DNA of 64,000 nt, taken from contig DPRR01000025.1 of assembly GCA_003538625.1 (NCBI GenBank), positions 214,011 to 278,010 on the forward strand, given 5' to 3'. Shown here piece by piece: positions 26,937 to 37,555 of this stretch. The translations under genes were made by a program, and so were the position numbers. This stretch comes from Ignavibacteriales bacterium. Its GTDB lineage: Bacteria; Bacteroidota; Ignavibacteria; Ignavibacteriales; Ignavibacteriaceae. Position 1 is the stretch's first letter. Every line of letters starts with the position of its first letter. Below the pieces are notes generated by a model. The model did no database searches. It worked only from the letters and a program-made list of their open reading frames with translations, and was not told the DNA's origin.

Positions 26937-29900
26937 ATGATTAATCGTTATACATTTCTATCGGTTTTCATGCTGCTTCTTGTAGCATTTACACTTGTAC
27001 AAACAAATCTTTACGCACAAGGTGTTACAACTGCAGCTATGAATGGAATGGTAGTTGATTCCAAAGGCGATGCATTGCCAGGTGCTAACATATTAGCTGT
27101 TCACACTCCATCCGGAACACAATATGGAACAACTTCAAGAATAGATGGAAAATATAATCTTAATGGATTAAGAACTGGTGGTCCATATACAGTAACAGTG
27201 TCTTTTGTTGGATACAGACCGCAAGTTTTCGAAGGACAAATGCTTCAATTAGGACAGAATCAAAAATTAGATTTTACCTTATATGAAGAAGCAGTTGAAC
27301 TTGGTTCAATTACTGTTGTTGGTGAAAAGAATGCTATAATTTCCAGCAATAGAACTGGTGCCGGACAAAACGTTACAGCCAAAGATATTGAATTAGTTCC
27401 ATCAATAGGTAAAAACTTTGGAGATCTTGCAAAGTTGTCACCTCAATTCTCTGGAAACAGTAGTTCTGCTGCTAGCAGAAATAATAGATATAACAATATT
27501 CAAATCGATGGTACACAGTACAACGATTTATTTGGTTTGGGCTCATCAGGTACACCTGGTGGACAATCAGGAACCAATCCGATCTCTTTAGATGCTATTG
27601 ATCAATTTCAGGTTGTTATTGCTCCTTATGATGTAAAATATGGCGGGTTTACCGGTGGCGGTATTAACGCAATTACACGCAGTGGAACTAATAAGTGGAC
27701 GGGATCTGTTTATGGATACGGTAGAAATCAGGATTTAGTTGGTAATGCAGGATTTAAAGAAACTGATAAAGCCTATCCGGATTTTAAAGAATATGCTGCA
27801 GGTTTTAGATTGGGCGGACCAATATTTAAAGATAAACTGTTCTTTTTTGTAAATGGTGAAATTACAAAAAGAGATTTACCTTTAAGTAATATTTCTCTTA
27901 CTTCAGGTGCTGATACACTTAAACTTCTTTCTGACAGGTTTGCACAAATTTTAAGTGACAAAGGAATGAATGCTGGTACAAAAGATGCTTTTACAGTTGA
28001 GCAGCCAAGTCAGAAATTCTTTTTAAGATTAGATCTTAACCAGTCCGAAAATCACAAAATTACTTTACGACACAATTATGTTCATGCTTATCGTGATATT
28101 CTTGATGGTCGTTCAGCAAACAATCAATTATCATTCAGCACATTGGCATATAGAATAAGAAATATAACTAATTCTACAGTATTGCAGGTTAACAGCAGTA
28201 ATAATGAAAACTTATCAAATGAATTTATCTTAGGATATACTTCAATAAGAGACAGAAGAGCTGGTATTAGTACACTTACTCCTGAAGTCAGAGTACTTGA
28301 AACTGCCGGTACTTTAATTGCCGGTCCTGATAGATTTTCATCTGCTAATGAACTGGATCAGGATGTTCTTGAGTTAACAGATAACTTCTCTGTTTATGCT
28401 GGAAACCATGTGATAACTTTAGGAACCCATAATGAATTCTTTTCTTTTAGAAATTTATTTATTAGATCTTTCTATGGATATTATGAATTTTCAAATCTTA
28501 ATAACTTAGAAAATAACACACCAAGTTATTATGAAAGAGCATATGGTAGATTTAACGATAGCCCTGATAATAAACCTTCTGCACGTTTCAGCGTCAATCA
28601 ATTAGGTTTTTATATTCAGGATGAATGGACAATGTTCCCAACATTCAAATTGACATTTGGCGTTAGAGCAGAGATTCCATTTTTACCAACAGAACCAGCT
28701 TATAATGACTCGGTTCATAAGTATTTTAGCAATTATTCCACAAGTGATGTTCCGAGTGGTAATGTAATGTTTTCGCCAAGACTTGGATTTAACTGGGATA
28801 TTTTTGGTAACAGAACTACTCAGGTTCGCGGTGGTGTTGGTGTCTTTACAGGAAGAATTCCTTATGTATGGATGTCAAACAATTATGGAAACACTGGTCT
28901 ATTGACTGCACAAATTAATCAATCTACCGGCGGAAATGTTGGTTTCTCTGTTGATCCTTATAACCAACCCGGTGTAGGTGATCCCGGAACAGGTGCTCCT
29001 ACCGTAAGATCCGAAATCGATCTAGTTGATCCGGAATTCAAATGGCCTCAGATCCTAAGAGCTAATTTAGGCGTTGACCAGGAACTTCCCTGGGGAATGA
29101 TCGGAACATTAGAATTTATGTACTCAAAATCAATTAATGACTTGATTTATGAAAAATTAAATATAGTTCCTTCAACAAGAAACATTGTTGATGATGGAAG
29201 ACCTATTTATGGTGGAACTGATAGAAAGAATAATAATTTTAACGATGTTTTATTATTAAAGAATACTGATGAAGGTTACACCTATAACTTTACCGCACAA
29301 ATACAGAGAAACGTTGCATTAGGATTATCATTTAATGTAGCTTATACATATGGTGTTGCAAAAGACCAGAATAGTGTATTGTCATCACAAGCACTATCTC
29401 AGATCAGATATAATCCAACATCAGGTAATCCAAATACTCCACCGCTCACAACATCAAGTTTTGATCTGGAACATAGAGGATTTGCATCTGTATCATACAG
29501 CCATGAATTCTTTGCAAATTCACCAACAAGTATTTCATTATTCTATAACTATCAGTCTGGTCGTCCTTTCTCATTCACAATTAATGGTGATTTGAATAAT
29601 GATGGTTTTAACGGAAATGATTTGGTATACATTCCTGCAAATAATGATGAGATATTGTTAGGTGCGATAACCGGTGGTGCTTATGTACCGAATGCACAAA
29701 TGTACACCGATTTCTTCGCATTTGTAGACAATAATGATTATTTATCTGCAAACAAAGGAACGATGTCTGAAAGGAACAAAGCACGTAATCCTTGGAATGA
29801 TGCTCTTGATGTAAGAGTTGCTCAGGCATTCTCTACACCGATTGGACAATTCCAGATATCATTAGACATCCAGAACTTTATGAATCTCCTAAATAGCGAA

Positions 29901-30080
29901 TGGGGTTGGTATCAAACAACGCCACAGGATACTTATAATCTTCTAACCTTACGGGGTAATGATCCTGCAACAGGAAGACCGGTATATTCATTTACAAAAC
30001 CAGCTAACAATACTCCCTGGTCTGCTCTTGATCTAAATTCACGCTGGCAGATGCAATTAGGATTGAGATACTCATTCTAG
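26937..30080 (+). CDS. Oar-like TonB-dependent outer-membrane receptor with carboxypeptidase-regulatory domain
   Basis: The 1047-aa protein has a signal peptide (about 1-28), a carboxypeptidase-regulatory-like Ig domain (about 32-115, MNGMVVDSKGDALPGANI), a plug domain (about 125-240, with YNNIQIDGTQYNDLFGLGSS) and a long beta-barrel ending in the aromatic strand LGLRYSF. This layout matches Oar-type TonB receptors. They import large substrates across the outer membrane using TonB-ExbBD. Start: ATG 26937 with GGGAG 8 bases upstream. It is monocistronic with a perfect terminator. No SusD partner is next to it. Confidence 0.93.
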   Translation: MINRYTFLSVFMLLLVAFTLVQTNLYAQGVTTAAMNGMVVDSKGDALPGANILAVHTPSGTQYGTTSRIDGKYNLNGLRTGGPYTVTVSFVGYRPQVFEGQMLQLGQNQKLDFTLYEEAVELGSITVVGEKNAIISSNRTGAGQNVTAKDIELVPSIGKNFGDLAKLSPQFSGNSSSAASRNNRYNNIQIDGTQYNDLFGLGSSGTPGGQSGTNPISLDAIDQFQVVIAPYDVKYGGFTGGGINAITRSGTNKWTGSVYGYGRNQDLVGNAGFKETDKAYPDFKEYAAGFRLGGPIFKDKLFFFVNGEITKRDLPLSNISLTSGADTLKLLSDRFAQILSDKGMNAGTKDAFTVEQPSQKFFLRLDLNQSENHKITLRHNYVHAYRDILDGRSANNQLSFSTLAYRIRNITNSTVLQVNSSNNENLSNEFILGYTSIRDRRAGISTLTPEVRVLETAGTLIAGPDRFSSANELDQDVLELTDNFSVYAGNHVITLGTHNEFFSFRNLFIRSFYGYYEFSNLNNLENNTPSYYERAYGRFNDSPDNKPSARFSVNQLGFYIQDEWTMFPTFKLTFGVRAEIPFLPTEPAYNDSVHKYFSNYSTSDVPSGNVMFSPRLGFNWDIFGNRTTQVRGGVGVFTGRIPYVWMSNNYGNTGLLTAQINQSTGGNVGFSVDPYNQPGVGDPGTGAPTVRSEIDLVDPEFKWPQILRANLGVDQELPWGMIGTLEFMYSKSINDLIYEKLNIVPSTRNIVDDGRPIYGGTDRKNNNFNDVLLLKNTDEGYTYNFTAQIQRNVALGLSFNVAYTYGVAKDQNSVLSSQALSQIRYNPTSGNPNTPPLTTSSFDLEHRGFASVSYSHEFFANSPTSISLFYNYQSGRPFSFTINGDLNNDGFNGNDLVYIPANNDEILLGAITGGAYVPNAQMYTDFFAFVDNNDYLSANKGTMSERNKARNPWNDALDVRVAQAFSTPIGQFQISLDIQNFMNLLNSEWGWYQTTPQDTYNLLTLRGNDPATGRPVYSFTKPANNTPWSALDLNSRWQMQLGLRYSF

Positions 30081-30105
30081 TAAGCTATTCATAGTTAGTT
30101 AAATT

Positions 30106-30132
30106 AAAGGCGATCTTCGGATCGCCTTTTTT
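30106..30132 (+). terminator. Rho-independent terminator with UUCG tetraloop
   Basis: A perfect 10-bp stem, AAAGGCGATC/GATCGCCTTT, closes a TTCG tetraloop in the stable C(UUCG)G context. A T run follows directly after the TonB receptor gene. Confidence 0.93.
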
Positions 30133-30246
30133 TATCTCGAATCCAATTCTTATGAAGTATTTCAAATGATGTGTGACATATTGGTGTTTAAAATCACTTT
30201 AAAACATCGAACTGGATTTTAAAAATATTTGGTTTGTAATCTCATT

Positions 30247-30290
30247 AAAAAATTCCCTCTCCTTGGAAAGGAGAGGGGCAGGGGTGAGGT
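30247..30290 (-). terminator. Repeat-derived hairpin terminator downstream of lepB
   Basis: CCCTCTCCTT (30255-30264) pairs with AAGGAGAGGG (30268-30277) around GGA. On the minus strand a T run (30247-30252) follows the hairpin. It abuts the lepB stop codon and has the wording of a common dispersed intergenic repeat. Confidence 0.7.
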
Positions 30291-31235
30291 CTAATGCAAA
30301 AGCTTTAAAACTCTATCCGGTCTGATTGATCCGAGTAATTTAAATAACTGTGAAAACGGAATATCTCTATCCCAGGAAAACAGGGTAATAAAAGCTTCAC
30401 CAACAACTGCATCTCTGGGTACAAATCCCCAAAAACGGCTGTCTAAGGAATCATCTCTGTTATCACCCATCATAAAGAAATAATCTTTTTTAAATGTATA
30501 AGATGAAACAGGTGCGCCATCTATAACTACTGAATTATTCTTTACTTCTACAACGCGTTTGCCATATTCACGATCTATGACTGTTCTCCATTGCTCAACA
30601 TTATAAATGTTTAATGGTATCTTCATTCCTTTTTTTGGTATTACCAGTGGACCGTAATTATCTTCATTCCACGGCATACCCTTAGGAAAAATTCTTGGCT
30701 CAGCGTAACCTTTAGGAACCGGTCTAAGGTAACTGCCGTATTGTCCCCGATAGTATTTAATAAAAGGTGGTCTCCAGAATTCTTTACTATTAACAAATAC
30801 TACTTTGTTCTTAATCTCAATTGTATCGCCGGGAGTTCCAATACATCTTTTAACATAGTTGACATTTTTTTCGGCTGGTTCAAGCTGGTCACGATCACCG
30901 GGGTATTCAAAAACAACTATATCTTTAGCCTTTGGTTCTTTAAAAGCAGGAAGTGTAAAGTAGGGAAGTGCAACTTCAGTAAAGGGTATATATCTGGGTG
31001 AACTGGATCCATAAATAAATTTATTAACCAGTACAAAATCACCTACAAGTATTGTATCCTCCATGGAGCCTGTTGGGATACGGGTATTCTGAATTATAAA
31101 AGTTATTATGAACAGTGCTGCAATTCCTGCATAAGCCAACTGTTTAAAAAATTCTGCTACTTTACCGCTTAAAGTAGTTGGTTTTGGTTTTTCTTTTTTC
31201 TTAAAGAAATTTTTCAGTTTATCCTGAAATGACAA
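30291..31235 (-). CDS. lepB: Signal peptidase I
   Basis: This 314-aa S26 membrane serine protease removes signal peptides from Sec and Tat substrates. It has a basic N-terminus, one clear membrane helix (about 31-49), the catalytic Ser57 in PTGSMEDT, the general-base Lys in VKRCIGTPGD (about 130) and the box MGDNRDDSLDSRFWGFV. The length and the large insertion between catalytic boxes are usual for Bacteroidota-type LepB. It faces gatB on the same strand, with a palindromic repeat between them. Many secreted proteins in this window would be its clients. Confidence 0.95.
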   Translation of the reverse strand: MSFQDKLKNFFKKKEKPKPTTLSGKVAEFFKQLAYAGIAALFIITFIIQNTRIPTGSMEDTILVGDFVLVNKFIYGSSSPRYIPFTEVALPYFTLPAFKEPKAKDIVVFEYPGDRDQLEPAEKNVNYVKRCIGTPGDTIEIKNKVVFVNSKEFWRPPFIKYYRGQYGSYLRPVPKGYAEPRIFPKGMPWNEDNYGPLVIPKKGMKIPLNIYNVEQWRTVIDREYGKRVVEVKNNSVVIDGAPVSSYTFKKDYFFMMGDNRDDSLDSRFWGFVPRDAVVGEAFITLFSWDRDIPFSQLFKLLGSIRPDRVLKLLH

Positions 31236-31259
31236 TGTGGTTTCTCCATTATTTTATTA

Positions 31260-31330
31260 AACGTAACACAGATTTTAATCTGTGCTTGCTTTGTATTGTT
31301 AAAATCACAGACTAAAGTCTGTGCTACGTT
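31260..31330. repeat. Nested palindromic repeat between lepB and gatB
   Basis: AACGTA (31260) and TACGTT (31325) bracket two hairpins, CACAGATT/AATCTGTG (31267-31284) and CACAGACT/AGTCTGTG (31306-31323). The right edge contributes the gatB stop codon at 31324-31326 on the minus strand. Confidence 0.7.
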
Positions 31331-32760
31331 GATAACATTTTTTTTAAAATCTCATTAACAAGTGCAGGATTTGCTTTTCCTTTTGATTCATTCATAACCT
31401 GTCCAACAAAAAATCCAAAAACTTTTTCTTTACCGGAACGATATTCACTAACCTGCGTGGAATTTGTTTCAATAATTTTTTTTATGATCTCTTCAATTTC
31501 AGATGTATCGAAAATCTGAGCAAGATTTTTTTCGTTTACAATTTGTTCAGGATCAGAATTACTTTGAAGCATAATTTGAAATACTTCTTTAGCAATTTTA
31601 CCGCTTATTTTACCGCTCCTTACAAGATTAATTAGCTTACCCAAATTTAGCGGTGATACAGGGAAATCCGAAATCTCAATCTTTTTATCATTAATAATAG
31701 CAAGTACATCACCCGTTACCCAATTACTTGCCATTTTGTAATCATCAGTTACAGAAATCACTTCTTCGTAATATTGTGCAAGTGATCTTGTCTGTGTAAG
31801 TATTTCACTATCGTAAAGGGGAAGTGAAAAATCAGAAACAAATCTTTTTAATTTAATTTCCGGTAATTCAGGCAGAGATTTACGAATATCATTTTTCCAT
31901 TTTTCATCAATCAAAACAGGCATTAAATCCGGATCGGGAAAGTACCTGTAATCATGAGCTTCTTCTTTACTCCTCATTGGATATGCTTCGTTTGAGTCCG
32001 CATCCCAAAGTAAAGTTTGCTGAACAACTGAATCACCATCATCGATCAGCTCTATTTGTCTGTTTATTTCGTATTCAATTGCGCGTTCAACATTTCTAAA
32101 AGAGTTCATATTCTTAATTTCAGTTTTAACTCCAAACTTACTGTCACCTTTAATCCTGATAGAAATATTTGCATCACATCTTAACGAACCTTCTTCCATG
32201 TTTCCGTCACAAATTCCAAGATATTGTACAATTTGTCTGATCTTTGTTAAATAAAGATATGCCTCTTCTGCACTACTTATATCCGGGTCACTTACAATCT
32301 CAATCAATGGAATTCCACACCTGTTCACATCAACAAGGGTATTAGCTCCTTTATCGTGGATTGATTTACCCGCATCTTCTTCCATATGAATTCTTGTAAT
32401 TCCAATTTTTTTTGATGAACCATTTTTGGGATTAACTTCTATAAATCCATTCTCGCAAATCGGTTCTTCATACTGAGAGATTTGATAACCTTTTGGCAGA
32501 TCGGGATAAAAATAATTTTTCCTTGCAAAAACAGATTGTTCATTAATTTTACAGTTGGTTGCTAATCCCATCAGAACAGTATATTCTACAACTTTTTTGT
32601 TAAGCATCGGTAAAACTCCCGGATGACCTAAACAAACGGGGCATGTATTGCTGTTTGGATCTTTAACAAACCTGGTTGAACATCCGCAGAAAATCTTTGA
32701 TTCTGTTAGGAGTTGAGCGTGAACTTCTAAACCAATTACAGCTTCGTATTTTGTATTCAT
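31324..32760 (-). CDS. gatB: Asp-tRNA(Asn)/Glu-tRNA(Gln) amidotransferase subunit B
   Basis: The 478-aa GatB subunit recognises mischarged tRNA and phosphorylates it for transamidation. It starts YEAVIGLEVHAQLLT, then has the zinc-type Cys cluster CGCSTRF...CPVCLGHPG, and also KNYFYPDLPKGYQISQYE and GSLRCDANIS. The C-terminal YqeY/GatB tail (about 335-478) is complete. The stop codon lies inside a palindromic repeat. gatA and gatC are not in the window, so the subunits are dispersed. The start ATG 32760 matches the family N-terminus. Confidence 0.96.
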   Translation of the reverse strand: MNTKYEAVIGLEVHAQLLTESKIFCGCSTRFVKDPNSNTCPVCLGHPGVLPMLNKKVVEYTVLMGLATNCKINEQSVFARKNYFYPDLPKGYQISQYEEPICENGFIEVNPKNGSSKKIGITRIHMEEDAGKSIHDKGANTLVDVNRCGIPLIEIVSDPDISSAEEAYLYLTKIRQIVQYLGICDGNMEEGSLRCDANISIRIKGDSKFGVKTEIKNMNSFRNVERAIEYEINRQIELIDDGDSVVQQTLLWDADSNEAYPMRSKEEAHDYRYFPDPDLMPVLIDEKWKNDIRKSLPELPEIKLKRFVSDFSLPLYDSEILTQTRSLAQYYEEVISVTDDYKMASNWVTGDVLAIINDKKIEISDFPVSPLNLGKLINLVRSGKISGKIAKEVFQIMLQSNSDPEQIVNEKNLAQIFDTSEIEEIIKKIIETNSTQVSEYRSGKEKVFGFFVGQVMNESKGKANPALVNEILKKMLST

Positions 32761-32923
32761 AAATCGTGATTCTTTCTGCTGACAAATATATGGAGGATAA
32801 ACTTTATATAGAAAGATGAAAATAAATCTATTATGATAACCGGATTAAATGTTGGGCTGAAGGTTTTATCTTACAATAGATATAACTATTTTTTTATCAG
32901 CATTAACTAATTAATATTATTTT

Positions 32924-34426
32924 ATGCAAAGAGTACAGAAATTAGGATTTGTCGTTGGATTAATATCCTTTATAATAATTCTAATTTTTTTTAATCCGGA
33001 TCCGGCAAATCCAAACGTTGGTAAAGTTGCTGCGGTTGCTGTTTTAATGGCAATCTGGTGGATAACGGAAGCTTTACCAATGGCGGCAACATCTTTAGTC
33101 CCGTTAGTATTCTTTCCTCTTCTTGGAGTTTTATCCGGCTCCGAAATTTCAGGTTCATACATCAACTCTGTAATCTTTTTATTTGTCGGCGGATTTATGC
33201 TTGCAATAGCTATGGAAAACTGGGGATTACATAAACGCATTGCACTTAAAATCATATCAATATTCGGCGGTACTCCAAATTCTATTTTGTTTGGATTTAT
33301 GTTGTCAGCTGCTTTTCTTTCAATGTGGATATCTAATACAGCAACAGCGGTTATGATGCTGCCAATAGCACTTGCAGTAATTACAAAAATTGAGAATGAA
33401 TTTGGAAAAGATGAAACAAAAAAATTTTCAAAATCAGTTTTACTTGGCATTGCTTATTCCTGCTCCATTGGTGGAATAGCAACGCTTATTGGAACACCGC
33501 CTAATTTAGCATTGGTAAGAATTCACAAAATTGCCTTTCCGGATGCACCGCAAATTTCTTTTGGCGATTGGATGCTGCTGGCTTTACCCATTACTGTAAT
33601 TTTATTAATCCTTACAGCAATTCTATTATCTAAAATTGTTTTTAAATCAAATAAGAAGATTGAAATCAGTAAAGATTTTATAGCCAATGAATATAAATCA
33701 CTCGGTAAAATCTCTTTTCCGGAAAAAGTAATAGCAATTGTATTTAGCATTACATCTCTGTTGTGGATATTTAGAGCAGATTTAAACCTTGGATTTACAA
33801 AAATAACAGGCTGGTCTTCTATTTTTTCTGTACCTGATTTTATAGATGATGGAACAATTGCGATAACTATGGCATTTTTACTTTTTTTATTTCCTTCTAA
33901 AGATGAAAGACAAAAAACAATCCTAGCTGCAAATGTTTTTGAGCAAATTCCCTGGGGGATAATTTTATTATTTGGAGGTGGTTTTGCTTTGGCAACTGCA
34001 TTTAGTTCAAGCGGACTTTCAGAATATATTGGTAATAATCTAAGAGGTTTATCTAACATTCCGACTTTTATTTTAATAATAGTAATTTGTGCAATAATAA
34101 ATTTTCTAACTGAACTAACATCCAACACCGCAACAACTCAAATGATTCTTCCAATACTCGCATCGGTCTCAGTTGCTATTGGACTAAATCCATTATTATT
34201 AATGATTTCAGCAACTCTTTCAGCTTCAATGGCATTTATGATGCCGGTTGGAACTCCGCCAAATACGATTGTTTTTGCAAGCAAAAGATTACGAATATCA
34301 GACATGGCAAAGACAGGCTTTGCGTTAAATATCATCAGCGTAATTATTATTGCTCTTTTTGTTTATTTCATAGGATCAGCAATATTTAATTTGAATACAT
34401 TTCCGTCATGGGCAAGGACCAATTAG
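32924..34426 (+). CDS. DASS (SLC13)-family anion/dicarboxylate symporter
   Basis: The 500-aa inner-membrane transporter has about 11-12 helices and both family signature motifs, SNTATAVMMLP (about 145) and SNTATTQMILP (about 403). These bind the carboxylate or oxyanion and sodium. Other landmarks are WWITEALPMAATSLVPLV and PVGTPPNTIVFA. Substrates in the family are di- and tricarboxylates, sulfate or phosphate; by eye the choice is open, though the SNT sequences favour a dicarboxylate. It is probably monocistronic. Confidence 0.9.
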   Translation: MQRVQKLGFVVGLISFIIILIFFNPDPANPNVGKVAAVAVLMAIWWITEALPMAATSLVPLVFFPLLGVLSGSEISGSYINSVIFLFVGGFMLAIAMENWGLHKRIALKIISIFGGTPNSILFGFMLSAAFLSMWISNTATAVMMLPIALAVITKIENEFGKDETKKFSKSVLLGIAYSCSIGGIATLIGTPPNLALVRIHKIAFPDAPQISFGDWMLLALPITVILLILTAILLSKIVFKSNKKIEISKDFIANEYKSLGKISFPEKVIAIVFSITSLLWIFRADLNLGFTKITGWSSIFSVPDFIDDGTIAITMAFLLFLFPSKDERQKTILAANVFEQIPWGIILLFGGGFALATAFSSSGLSEYIGNNLRGLSNIPTFILIIVICAIINFLTELTSNTATTQMILPILASVSVAIGLNPLLLMISATLSASMAFMMPVGTPPNTIVFASKRLRISDMAKTGFALNIISVIIIALFVYFIGSAIFNLNTFPSWARTN

Positions 34427-34537
34427 GAATATTATTATGATTTTAGATTATTTTACCGGAAAGATTTTTAACTAAAATACTGTGCAATAAAAACTAACTT
34501 TTCTTATATTTGTTATCGCTATAACTCAAAAGGTAAA

Positions 34538-35635
34538 GTGAAAAGAATTAAATTTACAATCTTAATAGCATTTGCATTTTCAACAATGTACGCTCAAAAT
34601 GCATCTGATTATTTTCCTTCTCAGCCCGGATACAAATGGTATTATGAGTCTGTCCCGCTTGATTCACTTAATAATCCGGTAAACGCACAAAAATTTTTCT
34701 CTATCGATTCTTTTGCAATTGTTGCTCCTTATCAAGGTAAAAATGCTAACATCGTACTAAGCAAAACCGGACCACAAATCACAATTAATTTTCAGCCATA
34801 TACTGATTCCATATATTACAATTTTGATGCATCAAATGGATTTGAATATTTTGACCCGGAACTTGTTGCAGGAATGCTCGGGAATGTTGACTCTACTCTT
34901 GGAATTAATTTTTTTAATTTTTTTAATTCGCTCAAAGGTTGGTATTCATATTATAGAATAGCCTCAAATGTTAATACTTCTTACCAGATCTTTACAAAAG
35001 ATACGACGGTTATAGTTAATTCAATTGAGCTGCCAATAAGATTTCAATTAATTGGAAAACGGCTAGAAGATGAAAATATTAATACTGCGATCGGAAGTTT
35101 TGATTGTAAAAAGTTTTTGCTGGAAAGAAGATTAAGTTATCTGATTTGGATTTTTCCATACCCGGAACCATTGCCCGTTCCAATTCTTAGTGTTGATGAA
35201 ACAGTTTGGCTGGCACCCGAAAATTGGGAAGTGAAAAGTTATATACCATCTACCAATGTTGATTTGTTTGTTTTAGGTATTCCGAAATTTAATATTCCAG
35301 GCTTAGAAACAAACATAATTTTGCCAATTACAAATATTAATGATGAGAGGTTTACAATCAATAATTTTGAGCTTTATCAGAATTATCCAAATCCTTTTAA
35401 TCCATCTACAAATATTAAATATTCTATTGATCAGGCAGGTTTTGTTTCGCTGAAAGTTTTCAATTATTTAGGACAGGAAATTGAAACTTTGGAAAATGAG
35501 TTTAAACCGGCCGGCAGTTATGTGGTTAGTTATAATCCGGTATCCAGTGTTAAAAATCCTGCATCAGGAATTTATTTTTATCAGTTAAAAGTCGGCGATC
35601 TAAGTCAAGAAAAGAAAATGATTTTGTTAAAATGA
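34538..35635 (+). CDS. Secreted protein with T9SS type A sorting domain
   Basis: The 365-aa protein has a signal peptide (MKRIKFTILIAFAFSTMYAQ), an unassigned beta-rich body (about 22-265) and a C-terminal sorting domain (YQNYPNPFNPSTNIKYSI, then ASGIYFYQL and a terminal Lys). The start is GTG at 34538, preceded by AAAGGT. It is inferred to be T9SS-exported cargo. It is followed 55 bases later by pepF, possibly co-transcribed. The substrate or role of the body is unknown. Confidence 0.8.
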   Translation: MKRIKFTILIAFAFSTMYAQNASDYFPSQPGYKWYYESVPLDSLNNPVNAQKFFSIDSFAIVAPYQGKNANIVLSKTGPQITINFQPYTDSIYYNFDASNGFEYFDPELVAGMLGNVDSTLGINFFNFFNSLKGWYSYYRIASNVNTSYQIFTKDTTVIVNSIELPIRFQLIGKRLEDENINTAIGSFDCKKFLLERRLSYLIWIFPYPEPLPVPILSVDETVWLAPENWEVKSYIPSTNVDLFVLGIPKFNIPGLETNIILPITNINDERFTINNFELYQNYPNPFNPSTNIKYSIDQAGFVSLKVFNYLGQEIETLENEFKPAGSYVVSYNPVSSVKNPASGIYFYQLKVGDLSQEKKMILLK

Positions 35636-35690
35636 AATTAATAATCAATAATTCAGCCCGAATAATTTCTAACTATCAGTGGGGACCTAA

Positions 35691-37538
35691 ATGTTTAATC
35701 ACAGTTTAAAACAAAATTTCTTCATTCCTGAAATACAAACAATTGAAGTACCAACACGAGAGGAAATCGATGAAAAATACAAGTGGAATTTAAAAGATAT
35801 TTATACCGATGATGAAGAGTGGGAAAAGGATTTTAAGTATGTTGAGCAAAATATAACAGGCTACTCAAAATTTGAAGGAAGAATAACCGAGTCAGCAGAA
35901 AATTTATTAGCTTGTCTTAAATTCGATGAAGAGATCGGGATTAAACTTGAACGACTTTATTTGTATTCCATGCTTGCTAAAGACAGCGATATGCGAAATG
36001 CAAAATATCAGGGAATGGACGACAGAATAAAAACTATTTATTCTAATGTGCTTACAGCTAGTTCATTCATAAAACCGGAAATATTGAAAACAGACGAATC
36101 AAAATTATTCGAACTCATTAACTCACTTCCTGATCTTAAAATTTATAAGCATTCTCTCAACGATCTTTTAAGATTTAGAAAACATACTCTTGAAAGGGAA
36201 CAGGAAGAATTACTTGCAATGACAAGCGAGATTACTCAGGTTCCATATAACACTTATTCATTATTTACCAATGCCGATATAAAGTTTCCCAAAGTTGCTG
36301 ACGAGTTTGGTAATGAAATTGAAATGAGCCATTCAAGATTTTATTCCGCACTTTATTCAAAGAACAGAGATTATCGCAGACGGGCTTTTAAAGCTTATCT
36401 AAAACCTTATCGTGATAACGTAAACTCATTCAGTTCATTGTTTAATGGAAATTTGAAAGCAAATATTTTTTATGCCAAAGCCCGGAAATATAATTCTGCT
36501 CGTGAAGCTGCATTGTTTAAAAATAATATTCCTGCATCCGTTTATGATAATCTTGTGGAAGCAGTAAATAAAAATATGGAACCGATGTACAGATGGGCAT
36601 CGCTTAAGAAAAAACTGCTTAAACTTGATGAACTACACCCTTATGATGCTTATGTAACACTGTTTGATCAGAAACTGGAAAAAAAATATTCTTTTGAGGA
36701 ATCAAAGAAGATAGTTTTAGATTCATTAAAAATTATGGGTGAAGATTATCTTTCTTCACTTAATAAAGCATTTGAAAACAGATGGATTGATGTATATGAA
36801 ACTAAAGCCAAACGAAGCGGGGCTTATTCTTCAGGTACAACATTTGGCGTGCATCCTTATGTACTATTAAACTGGACTGATTTGCTAAATGATGTTTTTA
36901 CTCTTGCACATGAAATGGGGCATAATATGCATTCCTACTATACCGGTTTGAATCAACCATTTGCGTACGCTAATTATTCTATATTTTTGGCTGAGGTTGC
37001 ATCAACATTTAATGAAAATCTTTTGCTGGATCATTTAATTAATATATCAGAATCACGAGAAGAAAAATTATTTTTGCTGGAAAAATATCTTAACAACATT
37101 TCTACAACTGTATATCGACAAGTAATGTTTGCAGAGTTTGAATCAACCGCGCATACTAAAATTGAACAGGGTGAAGCTCTGACTCCGGAAGTTTTGTGTA
37201 AGCTTTATAAAGATGTTTATCAAAAATATTGGGGACCAGCGATGGTTATTGATGATGAGGAAAGTTATACCTGGGCGCGTGTTCCGCATTTTTATTATAA
37301 CTTTTATGTTTATCAGTATGCCACCGGGTTTGCGGCTTCTGAAGCCCTGGCATTAAAAGTAAAATCTGATGGCGAAGCAGCCGTAAAAAAATATCTGGAT
37401 TTTTTAAAAGCAGGCAGTTCAGATTATCCGATTAATATTTTGGAGAAAGCAGGAGTCAATATGAATTCGCAGGAGCCAATACTGGCTGTGACAAAAAAAA
37501 TGAATCAAATAATTAACGAAATTGAAAACTTAATCTGA
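35691..37538 (+). CDS. pepF: Oligoendopeptidase F (M3B metallopeptidase)
   Basis: The 615-aa cytoplasmic zinc peptidase degrades short peptides. The zinc site is HEMGHNMHSYY (about residue 407), with the third ligand in FLAEVASTFNE. The N-terminal PepF/M3 domain (about 25-200) and the C-terminal YATGFAASEALALKV are typical. The length matches the family (~600). It is followed 17 bases later by the IMPDH/GMPR-like gene. Confidence 0.94.
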   Translation: MFNHSLKQNFFIPEIQTIEVPTREEIDEKYKWNLKDIYTDDEEWEKDFKYVEQNITGYSKFEGRITESAENLLACLKFDEEIGIKLERLYLYSMLAKDSDMRNAKYQGMDDRIKTIYSNVLTASSFIKPEILKTDESKLFELINSLPDLKIYKHSLNDLLRFRKHTLEREQEELLAMTSEITQVPYNTYSLFTNADIKFPKVADEFGNEIEMSHSRFYSALYSKNRDYRRRAFKAYLKPYRDNVNSFSSLFNGNLKANIFYAKARKYNSAREAALFKNNIPASVYDNLVEAVNKNMEPMYRWASLKKKLLKLDELHPYDAYVTLFDQKLEKKYSFEESKKIVLDSLKIMGEDYLSSLNKAFENRWIDVYETKAKRSGAYSSGTTFGVHPYVLLNWTDLLNDVFTLAHEMGHNMHSYYTGLNQPFAYANYSIFLAEVASTFNENLLLDHLINISESREEKLFLLEKYLNNISTTVYRQVMFAEFESTAHTKIEQGEALTPEVLCKLYKDVYQKYWGPAMVIDDEESYTWARVPHFYYNFYVYQYATGFAASEALALKVKSDGEAAVKKYLDFLKAGSSDYPINILEKAGVNMNSQEPILAVTKKMNQIINEIENLI

Positions 37539-37555
37539 CTAAATACAGGGAATAA

